A stretch of DNA of 5,295 bases from an uncultured Oscillospiraceae bacterium (GTDB taxonomy: Bacteria; Bacillota; Clostridia; Oscillospirales; Acutalibacteraceae), in NCBI GenBank assembly GCA_900554525.1, contig USHL01000112.1, forward strand, positions 1 to 5,295, given 5' to 3'. Positions 1-5,295 of the stretch are shown one piece after another. Numbering within the stretch: the first letter of the stretch is position 1; every line of letters begins with the position of its first letter. Below the pieces are notes generated by a model, which had not been told where the DNA came from, ran no database searches, and saw only the letters and a program-made list of their open reading frames with translations. A program made the translations under genes and the position numbers.

Positions 1-1731
1 GCCAAGCCGCATAAAATTAATATCAATCTCGTTGACGCTCAGCAGGCACGCAGAGTTCTTGACCGTATAGTCGGCTATAAGCTCAGCCCGTTTTTGTGGA
101 AAAAGGTTAAAAGCGGACTGTCGGCCGGCCGCGTACAGACAGTGGCATTACGGCTCATAGTTGAGCGCGAGCGCGAAATAGAAAAGTTCAACAGTGAAGA
201 ATACTGGTCTATCGATGCAAAGCTGCTTTCAGGGAGAAAAAGCTTTATGGCAAAACTATATGGCTTTGCCGACGGACGGAAAATAGATCTTATCGCTTCT
301 GAAAGCGAGGCTGCCGGAATAGTTGAAAGGCTTAATAATGCCGAATATACTGTTTCGGGCATTAAAAAGGGTACACGCAGAAAACAGCCGGCCCCGCCGT
401 TTATTACTTCCACATTACAGCAGGAAGCGTCGCGAAAGCTCGGCTTTACGGGTCAGCGCACAATGCGTATTGCGCAGCAGCTTTACGAGGGTGTGGAACT
501 GCCCAATATCGGTGCTACCGGTCTTATAACATATATGCGTACAGATTCGCTTCGTATTTCAGAGGAGGCTCGGGCGGCGGCCAATGAATATATCATCGGC
601 AGATACGGAAGCAATTATCTTCCGTCTTCTCCGCGGTATTTTAAAAGCAAGAGCAGCGCACAGGATGCCCATGAGGCTATACGTCCCACGTCAGTCGCCT
701 TGACTCCGGAAAATGTTAAGGAGTCTCTTACCGCTGAGCAGTACAAGCTTTACAAGCTTATATGGGAACGTTTTATAGCGTCGCTTATGGCAGTGTGCGT
801 TCAGGATACCGTTACGGCCGACATAACCGCCGGAGACTATCTTTTTAAAGCAAGCGGATATTCTGTCAGATTCGACGGCTTTACCGTGCTTTACGAGGAA
901 GGGCGCGATGAAGATACGGAGGATGGCGCGAGCCTGCCTGAAATGTCTGAGGGAGACAAGTTAAAGCTTAAGGAGCTTACTCCCAATCAGCACTTTACTC
1001 AGCCTCCGGCACGCTATACCGAGCCGACGCTCATTAAAGCGCTCGACGAATACGGTATCGGCCGCCCCTCTACCTATGCTCCGATACTTTCGAATATTAT
1101 GAATAGGGATTATATAGAACGCGAAAAGAAATCCCTGAAGCCGACTCAGCTCGGTACGGTGGTTTCAGATCTTATAGTTGAGTATTTCGAGAAAATAGTC
1201 AACGTTAAATTTACTGCCGGGCTTGAGGAAAAGCTCGATGAAATCGGTGCCGGTAAGCTTTCCTGGGTAAAAACCATAGAGGATTTTTATAAGGATTTTG
1301 AAAGTCTTTACACTAAGGCAGAGTCTTCGCTCGAGGGTAAGAAGGTCAAGGTTCCCGTTGTGGAGACTGATGTTATATGCGATAAATGCGGGCGCAAAAT
1401 GGTTATAAAATCCGGAAGATTCGGTAAATTTTTAGCTTGCCCGGGTTATCCGGACTGCAAAAATACCAAGCCGCTGCCTGAGGACGAAATAACACAGCCC
1501 TGTCCGAAATGCGGCGGAAAGCTTCTAAAAAAGATGTCTAAAAAGGGCAAAAAGTTTTACGGATGCTCAAATTATCCGCAGTGCGATTTCGCGGCTCCCG
1601 GAATACCTACGGGGGAGATCTGCCCTGAATGCGGAGGATATATCATAAACGGTATACGCGGACGAAAATACTGTATGAATTCCGAATGCCCTACAAGGGC
1701 CAAAAAAAACATCAGCAGGGAAAAAAGATGA
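1..1731 (+). CDS. topA: DNA topoisomerase I (type IA), 3' part, N-terminus cut by window edge
   Basis: Type IA topoisomerase, which relaxes negative supercoils by cutting one strand through a 5'-phosphotyrosyl link. The frame is open from base 1, so 576 residues are visible. By comparison with known TopA, roughly 120-140 N-terminal residues holding the Toprim metal site lie outside. Visible motifs (visible-residue numbering): DAQQARR at 12-18, LSAGRVQT at 40-47, AQQLYE with Q159 and E163, the active-site ITYMRTDS with Tyr178 and Arg180, QDAHEAIRPT with His224, and GIGRPSTY at 352-359. The loop between AQQLYE and the active-site Tyr is longer than in E. coli, as is usual in Firmicutes. Three C-terminal zinc ribbons follow, with cysteines at 460/463/480/486, 501/504/522/528 and 541/544/558/563. 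The third is shorter (CX2C-X13-CX4C). The TTG at base 94 lies inside a conserved motif and is not the start. The TGA stop overlaps the trmFO ATG. Identification is very secure. Confidence 0.97.
   Translation, partial: AKPHKININLVDAQQARRVLDRIVGYKLSPFLWKKVKSGLSAGRVQTVALRLIVEREREIEKFNSEEYWSIDAKLLSGRKSFMAKLYGFADGRKIDLIASESEAAGIVERLNNAEYTVSGIKKGTRRKQPAPPFITSTLQQEASRKLGFTGQRTMRIAQQLYEGVELPNIGATGLITYMRTDSLRISEEARAAANEYIIGRYGSNYLPSSPRYFKSKSSAQDAHEAIRPTSVALTPENVKESLTAEQYKLYKLIWERFIASLMAVCVQDTVTADITAGDYLFKASGYSVRFDGFTVLYEEGRDEDTEDGASLPEMSEGDKLKLKELTPNQHFTQPPARYTEPTLIKALDEYGIGRPSTYAPILSNIMNRDYIEREKKSLKPTQLGTVVSDLIVEYFEKIVNVKFTAGLEEKLDEIGAGKLSWVKTIEDFYKDFESLYTKAESSLEGKKVKVPVVETDVICDKCGRKMVIKSGRFGKFLACPGYPDCKNTKPLPEDEITQPCPKCGGKLLKKMSKKGKKFYGCSNYPQCDFAAPGIPTGEICPECGGYIINGIRGRKYCMNSECPTRAKKNISREKR
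1704..1710 (+). other. Possible -1 slippery heptamer A_AAA_AAC in topA
   Basis: A run of eight A followed by C (1702-1710) is read in the topA frame as AAA AAA AAC, so the heptamer A_AAA_AAC is in the phase required for tandem -1 slippage. After a -1 shift the frame stays open (CAT CAG CAG GGA AAA AAG ATG) and runs into trmFO without a stop. An AAGGG sits just upstream at 1695-1699, closer than the spacing usually linked to -1 stimulation, and I see no convincing downstream hairpin. The phase and the open frame are seen directly; any real frameshifting is inference. A lysine-rich tail in A-rich codons could produce this by chance. Confidence 0.2.
1717..1720 (+). promoter_or_regulatory. Weak ribosome binding site for trmFO
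   Basis: AGGG lies 7 nt before the ATG at 1728, inside the last codons of topA. It is a short Shine-Dalgarno match, but its spacing supports this start over in-frame start codons further upstream in topA. With the ATGA overlap, coupled re-initiation by ribosomes finishing topA probably adds to initiation here. Confidence 0.5.
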
Positions 1732-3029
1732 ATAAAATAACCGTTATAGGAGCGGGCCTTGCGGGCTGCGAGGCGGCTTGGGCCGCTGCCGAACGCGGGG
1801 TCAAGGTCGAACTTATCGATATGAAGCCGGGCAAGATGTCTCCGGCTCATCACAGCGGAAAATTTGCAGAGCTTGTGTGCTCAAACTCACTCAAAGCCTC
1901 AAGGACAGATTCCGCCGCCGGACTTTTGAAAGAAGAAATGCGGCGGCTCGGCTCGCTTTGCCTTGAGGCAGCTGACATATCCGCGGTGGCGGCTGGAGGA
2001 GCGCTTGCGGTAGACCGTAATATTTTTTCGGATTACATAACCGAAAGAATTAAAAAACATCCTAATATTTCGGTCGCCGAACAAACGGTTAAAAAGCTGC
2101 CGCGTAAGGGAATAGCCGTAACCGCAACCGGTCCGTTAACTGACAGTGCACTTGCTGATGACATATCCGAGCTTTGCGAAACCGGAAACCTCAGCTTTTA
2201 CGATGCTGCGGCTCCCATAGTGACAGCAGAAAGCATTGATTTTTCAAAAGCCTTTTACGCTTCACGCTATGGCAGGGGAACCGATGATTATATAAACTGT
2301 CCGATGAATAAAGAGGAGTACGAAAGGTTTTATAATGCGCTTATCGGCGCTGAAACGGCTCCGTTGAAAAGCTTTGAGGATAAGCTTACGGTTTATGAGG
2401 GCTGTATGCCGATAGAGGTTTTGGCAAAGCGCGGCGAGGATTCTATCAGATTCGGTCCCCTGAAACCTGTGGGGCTGCGCGACCCGCGTACCGGTCACAG
2501 GCCATGGGCGGCGGTACAGCTCAGAAGAGAAAACGCGGCGGCTACGCTTTTCAATATAGTAGGCTTTCAGACAAATCTTAAATTTCCCGAGCAAAAAAGA
2601 GTATTTTCTATGATACCCGGGCTTGAAAAGGCTGAATTTATGCGTTACGGCGTGATGCACAGGAATACTTTTATAAATTCGCCGAAGCTTTTGGAACGTG
2701 ATCTTTCCCTCAAAAAACTTGATAATATCTTTTTTTCAGGTCAGCTTTCGGGTGTGGAGGGATATATGGAATCCGCGGCAAGCGGAATTGTGGCGGGTAT
2801 CAACGCCGCGGCACGTCTCAAGGGCGAAAAGCCTCTCATACTGCCGGAATTTTCAATGATCGGCGCACTTCTCGGATATATATGCGACGAATCAGTGCGC
2901 AGCTTTCAGCCTATGGGTGCAAATTTCGGAATAATGCCGCCGCTGGCTGAACATATACGCGATAAGCATGAGCGATATGCGGCACTGGCGGAAAGATCGC
3001 TTGAATGGTTTAGGGTGAATGTAAAATAA
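1728..3029 (+). CDS. trmFO: Methylenetetrahydrofolate-tRNA-(uracil-5-)-methyltransferase TrmFO
   Basis: Flavoenzyme that makes 5-methyluridine at position 54 in the tRNA T-loop, taking the methylene carbon from 5,10-methylenetetrahydrofolate and reducing it with FADH2. It is 433 residues, close to the usual family length. The N-terminus carries the dinucleotide-binding GAGLAG (8-13) and then PAHHSGKFAELVCSNSLK with Cys51, matching the flavin-linked cysteine (Cys53 in B. subtilis). Cys226 in EGCMPIEV matches the catalytic cysteine. Other family blocks are GPLKPVGL, HRNTFI (311-316), the C-terminal FAD-contact stretch GVEGYMESAASG (342-353) and FQPMGANFGI. The start at 1728 was chosen because the glycine-rich FAD motif begins at residue 8, as in homologues; the same frame is open about 100 nt upstream, but that part lies within topA. 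It overlaps topA by ATGA, the usual Firmicutes pairing, and ends 12 nt before plsX. It is cytosolic, with all key residues present. Confidence 0.97.
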   Translation: MNKITVIGAGLAGCEAAWAAAERGVKVELIDMKPGKMSPAHHSGKFAELVCSNSLKASRTDSAAGLLKEEMRRLGSLCLEAADISAVAAGGALAVDRNIFSDYITERIKKHPNISVAEQTVKKLPRKGIAVTATGPLTDSALADDISELCETGNLSFYDAAAPIVTAESIDFSKAFYASRYGRGTDDYINCPMNKEEYERFYNALIGAETAPLKSFEDKLTVYEGCMPIEVLAKRGEDSIRFGPLKPVGLRDPRTGHRPWAAVQLRRENAAATLFNIVGFQTNLKFPEQKRVFSMIPGLEKAEFMRYGVMHRNTFINSPKLLERDLSLKKLDNIFFSGQLSGVEGYMESAASGIVAGINAAARLKGEKPLILPEFSMIGALLGYICDESVRSFQPMGANFGIMPPLAEHIRDKHERYAALAERSLEWFRVNVK

Positions 3030-3034
3030 AGGAG
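3028..3034 (+). promoter_or_regulatory. Ribosome binding site for plsX
   Basis: AAAGGAG, starting in the trmFO stop codon, lies 7 nt before the plsX ATG. It is a good Shine-Dalgarno match at good spacing, and it occupies most of the 12-nt gap between the genes. That leaves no room for a separate promoter or a FapR-type operator outside coding sequence. Confidence 0.8.
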
Positions 3035-3041
3035 AATAAAA

Positions 3042-4055
3042 ATGCGTATTGTGGTAGATGCTTTCGGCGGTGACAACGCACCTCTCGAAATTATACGGGG
3101 CGCCGCTCTTGCTTCTGAAGAGTATAGGGTCGAGATAACTCTTACGGGCAATGAAAAAATAATACGTGATGTTATAAGCAACAATGGACTTCAGTTTTTC
3201 GGAGAGCTTAGAATCATTAACACAGACGATGTTATTTCTATGCACGATGAGCCCACTTCGCTTATGAAAACACATTCGCAAAGCTCAATGGCTTTGGCTT
3301 TCAGGGAGCTTGCAGACGGCAGGGCTGACGCTTTTGTTTCGGCCGGCTCCACCGGTGCTGTGGTGGTAGGCGGCACGCTTATAGTAAAGCGCATAAAGGG
3401 TGTCAAACGGCCTGCGCTTGCGGGTATGATTCCGTCCCCTGACGGCGGACATTATATGCTGATGGATATGGGAGCTAATTCTGAGTGCCGCCCCGAAATG
3501 CTGTGCCAGTTTGGAATTATGGCGAGCGTTTATCTTGAAAATGTCGAAAAACGCCGGGAACCGAAAATCGGTCTTTTGAATATAGGAGCCGAGGATACAA
3601 AGGGCGGGGAGCTGCAAAAGCAGGCTTATGCGCTTCTTGAGAAAGCTCCGATTAATTTTGTCGGGAATATTGAATCTCGTGAAATGCCTAAGGGTATCTG
3701 CGACGCGGTTATTACCGACGGTTTTACCGGCAACATAGCTCTGAAGCTTTTAGAGGGTACTGTATCGGTGCTCTTTAAAATGATTAAGCAGGTATTTTAT
3801 AAAAATTTAAAGAACAAACTTGCGGCTCTTACGCTGAAAAAAGATCTTCAGTCAGTCAAAAGCACAATGGATAGCTCTGAAATCGGTGGCGCGCCGCTTT
3901 TAGGAGTGCAGAAAACCGTTATAAAAGCACACGGCAGTTCTGATGCCAAAGCTGTTAAAAATGCGGTAAGACAGGCTGTGATTTTTACCGAAACCGGCGT
4001 TATATCTAAAATATCGGAAAGTCTTGCAGTAAAAACGGAGGCAGAGGAAAAATAA
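3042..4055 (+). CDS. plsX: Phosphate acyltransferase PlsX (acyl-ACP:phosphate transacylase)
   Basis: Converts acyl-acyl carrier protein and phosphate to acyl-phosphate, the acyl donor that PlsY uses to acylate glycerol-3-phosphate in phospholipid synthesis. PlsX is a peripheral membrane enzyme. It is 337 residues, the normal length. Conserved blocks are VVDAFGGDNAP at 4-14, SAGSTGA at 100-106, DMGAN at 142-146, GLLNIGAEDTKG, ITDGFTGN at 224-231, and GGAPLLGV followed by KAHGSSD at 295-301. The first block reads DAFGGD where DAMGGD is the common form, and SAGSTGA where B. subtilis has SAGNTGA; both look like mild family variants. The start is fixed by the DAFGGD block at residue 6 and a strong AAAGGAG site. 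Only one base separates it from rnc, with no acpP, fabD or fabG between them, unlike B. subtilis. No fapR-like gene precedes it. Identification is very secure. Confidence 0.97.
   Translation: MRIVVDAFGGDNAPLEIIRGAALASEEYRVEITLTGNEKIIRDVISNNGLQFFGELRIINTDDVISMHDEPTSLMKTHSQSSMALAFRELADGRADAFVSAGSTGAVVVGGTLIVKRIKGVKRPALAGMIPSPDGGHYMLMDMGANSECRPEMLCQFGIMASVYLENVEKRREPKIGLLNIGAEDTKGGELQKQAYALLEKAPINFVGNIESREMPKGICDAVITDGFTGNIALKLLEGTVSVLFKMIKQVFYKNLKNKLAALTLKKDLQSVKSTMDSSEIGGAPLLGVQKTVIKAHGSSDAKAVKNAVRQAVIFTETGVISKISESLAVKTEAEEK
4043..4048 (+). promoter_or_regulatory. Ribosome binding site for rnc inside the end of plsX
   Basis: AGAGGA lies 8 nt before the rnc ATG at 4057, within the last codons of plsX. 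A second purine-rich core, GGAGG at 4037-4041, lies further upstream. The site fixes the rnc start and means ribosomes ending plsX stop almost on top of the rnc initiation region, which favours coupling. Confidence 0.65.
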
Positions 4056-4056
4056 A

Positions 4057-4737
4057 ATGGAAGATTTAGAGGAAAAACTCGGCTATAAGTTCAAAAATAT
4101 TAATTTACTTAAGAATGCTCTGACTCATTCGTCATATGCCAATGAGGTGCGAGGGGGATACAGTTCAAATGAAAGATTGGAGTTTTTAGGCGATTCTGTT
4201 CTTTCACTTGTCGTTTCCGATTATTTGTACAAGCAGTTCAAAAATCTTCCGGAAGGAGAGCTTACAAAGCTCAGGGCGTCACTTGTTTGCGAAAAATCTC
4301 TTTGCTCATTTTCGCGTGAGCTGGAGCTTGGAAAGTTTTTGAATCTCGGTAAAGGCGAGGATCATAACGGCGGGCGTGAGCGTGACTCTATTTTAGCCGA
4401 CGCCTTTGAGGCGGTGCTTGCCGCTATATATCTTGACGGCGGTATGGAGTCCGCACGACGGTATGTGATGAATTTTGTTCTAAGAGAGCTGAAACACACT
4501 GACGATGAGGTGTTTAAGGATTATAAAACCGCTTTGCAGGAAATAATACAGCGTAATCCGGAGGAATCGGTAAGCTATGTTTTGACGTCGGAAAGCGGTC
4601 CGGATCACGATAAAAGCTTTACCGTAGAGGTGAGGCTTAATTCCAATATTATAGGCTGCGGAACGGGAAAAAGCAAAAAACAGGCAGAACAGCGTGCCGC
4701 CAAGCAGGCTCTTCAGCTTATGGGTGAGGAATTATGA
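4057..4737 (+). CDS. rnc: Ribonuclease III
   Basis: Double-strand-specific endoribonuclease that acts as a homodimer in rRNA precursor processing, mRNA turnover and, in Gram-positive bacteria, antisense RNA decay. It is 226 residues, standard for a bacterial single-RNase-domain enzyme. The catalytic domain carries the signature NERLEFLGDSVL with metal-site residues Glu39, Glu42 and Asp46, then RDSILADAFEAV with Asp115 and Glu118, so the full acidic set is present. A double-stranded RNA binding domain follows at about 155-224, starting at DYKTALQE and ending with the basic helix GKSKKQAEQRAAKQAL. The ATG at 4057 places the first helix (LEEKLGYKF) as in homologues and has a good ribosome binding site. 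It follows plsX by one base and overlaps the radical SAM gene by ATGA. I saw no clear 5' hairpin of the kind used for RNase III self-cleavage in E. coli. Confidence 0.97.
   Translation: MEDLEEKLGYKFKNINLLKNALTHSSYANEVRGGYSSNERLEFLGDSVLSLVVSDYLYKQFKNLPEGELTKLRASLVCEKSLCSFSRELELGKFLNLGKGEDHNGGRERDSILADAFEAVLAAIYLDGGMESARRYVMNFVLRELKHTDDEVFKDYKTALQEIIQRNPEESVSYVLTSESGPDHDKSFTVEVRLNSNIIGCGTGKSKKQAEQRAAKQALQLMGEEL
4726..4730 (+). promoter_or_regulatory. Close-spaced ribosome binding site for the radical SAM gene
   Basis: GAGGA ends only 3 nt before the ATG at 4734, closer than ideal. A GGGTG just upstream (4722-4726) may help. The ATG is still the likely start, because the SAM cluster motif begins at residue 17, as in relatives with very short N-termini, and because the ATGA overlap with rnc allows coupled re-initiation. 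Confidence 0.45.
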
Positions 4738-5295
4738 GCCTCGCACATTCAAATATTTCTATTTTTGTTCCGCATATAGGGTGTCCGAACAAGTGCAGCT
4801 TCTGCGATCAGCGTTATATTACCGGCGTATGTAAGGCGCCGAGCACTGATGATGTGGCCGCAGCGGTGCAAACGGCGCTTAAGAGCCGCAATTACATGCC
4901 TGATACAACCGAAATAGCGTTTTTCGGCGGAAGCTTTACGGCTATAAACAGAAATTATATGCTGGACCTTCTTAAAGCGGCTTCATTTTATGTCGAAAAC
5001 GGCGCAGTCAGAGGGATAAGAATCTCTACTCGTCCCGATGCCATAGATAAAGAAATCCTTGAGCTTTTAAAAGCTCATTATGTTACCTCGATTGAGCTCG
5101 GCGCACAGAGCATGAACGACCGTGTACTGCGCATGAACAACAGAGGTCACACATCGAAGGATGTGGAAAATGCCGCAAAGCTTGTTAAGGAATACGGCTT
5201 TGAGTGCGGTCTGCAGATGATGACAGGGCTTTACGGAGACAGTGATGCTTCTGCGGAAAAAACCGCCGATCGGATTATTGCTTTAGCTCCGGATA
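4734..5295 (+). CDS. Elp3-like radical SAM protein, 5' part, cut by window edge
   Basis: The frame is open from the ATG to the window end, showing 187 residues. Cys17, Cys21 and Cys24 in GCPNKCSFCDQ form the CX3CX2C motif that binds the 4Fe-4S cluster and S-adenosylmethionine. The GGSFTAI motif matches the SAM-contacting GG(S/T)FT block. STRPDAID, then SIELGAQSMNDRVLRMNNRGHT and GLQMMTGLYGDS, follow the order seen in Elp3 radical SAM domains (TRPD, ELGxQS, NRGHT, MxGLPG). Elp3 makes the cm5U family of wobble modifications in tRNA, using a GNAT domain after the radical SAM core. Whether a GNAT domain is present here cannot be seen. Clostridial genes at this spot, between rnc and smc, are usually short and have no settled function as far as I know. 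The family call is strong; the substrate is unknown, and a role in tRNA or RNA modification is inference. Confidence 0.88.
   Translation, partial: MSLAHSNISIFVPHIGCPNKCSFCDQRYITGVCKAPSTDDVAAAVQTALKSRNYMPDTTEIAFFGGSFTAINRNYMLDLLKAASFYVENGAVRGIRISTRPDAIDKEILELLKAHYVTSIELGAQSMNDRVLRMNNRGHTSKDVENAAKLVKEYGFECGLQMMTGLYGDSDASAEKTADRIIALAPD

Noticed and set aside
94..96. TTG as a possible start codon for the topoisomerase gene
   Set aside because: It lies inside the conserved SPFLWKK stretch, and the frame stays open with TopA-like residues back to base 1, so the gene begins outside the window.
123..130. GGCCGGCC palindrome, with GGCGCGCC at 3888-3895
   Set aside because: Both are short palindromes within conserved codons (SAGR in TopA, GGAP in PlsX) and need no regulatory explanation.
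75..413. Antisense open frame opposite topA
   Set aside because: Its codons mirror a highly conserved coding strand, and its translation has no recognisable domain. The same reasoning applies to the other antisense frames around 1572-1853, 1899-2084, 2262-2660, 2892-3281 and 3191-3617.
323..529. Short plus-strand open frame within topA in another frame
   Set aside because: It overlaps the conserved core of topA, has no clear ribosome binding site and has no recognisable product; a similar frame at 1778-1966 inside trmFO is rejected for the same reason.
742..759. Tandem 9-nt direct repeat TACAAGCTT
   Set aside because: It simply encodes the TopA residues YKLYKL and is not repeated elsewhere as an array.
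1629..1727. Longer trmFO start inside topA
   Set aside because: The extra residues match nothing expected of TrmFO and lie over the topA zinc ribbon; the FAD motif position and AGGG spacing favour 1728.
3030..3041. Possible terminator or FapR-type operator between trmFO and plsX
   Set aside because: The gap is only 12 nt, holds the plsX ribosome binding site and has no inverted repeat or T-run.

Overview
The window is a tightly packed, one-direction stretch of bacterial housekeeping genes, all on the + strand. In order it holds the 3' part of topA (DNA topoisomerase I), trmFO (folate-dependent tRNA m5U54 methyltransferase), plsX (phosphate acyltransferase), rnc (ribonuclease III) and the 5' part of an Elp3-like radical SAM gene. 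The two outer genes are cut by the window edges. Essentially every base is coding. topA and trmFO overlap by 4 nt (ATGA), trmFO and plsX are 12 nt apart, plsX and rnc are 1 nt apart, and rnc and the radical SAM gene overlap by 4 nt (ATGA). I see no intergenic promoter, terminator, RNA gene, mobile element, CRISPR array or long repeat. The layout suggests a single transcription unit with translational coupling at the junctions.

The gene set points to the Firmicutes, most likely the Clostridia (an Oscillospiraceae/Ruminococcaceae-like anaerobe), though no single gene proves this. The evidence is: TrmFO, the FAD/folate enzyme that replaces TrmA in most Gram-positive bacteria; a TopA with the longer Firmicutes-type active-site loop and three C-terminal zinc ribbons; a topA-trmFO pair; a plsX-rnc pair; and a short-N-terminus radical SAM gene right after rnc, a place where clostridia often carry such a gene ahead of smc. 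By eye, GC content is moderate and codon use looks even across the window, with no sign of recent transfer.

Functionally the genes span DNA supercoiling (TopA), tRNA T-loop methylation (TrmFO), the first step of phosphatidic acid synthesis (PlsX), double-stranded RNA processing (RNase III) and a possible tRNA modification (radical SAM protein). They do not form one pathway. They look like a growth-related operon in which two conserved Firmicutes blocks have been joined. Points worth a second look are the direct plsX-rnc junction with no acpP between them, the join of topA-trmFO to plsX-rnc, a correctly phased A_AAA_AAC slippery heptamer at the end of topA that would lead in frame into trmFO, and the poorly characterised radical SAM gene. 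I found no convincing novel system.
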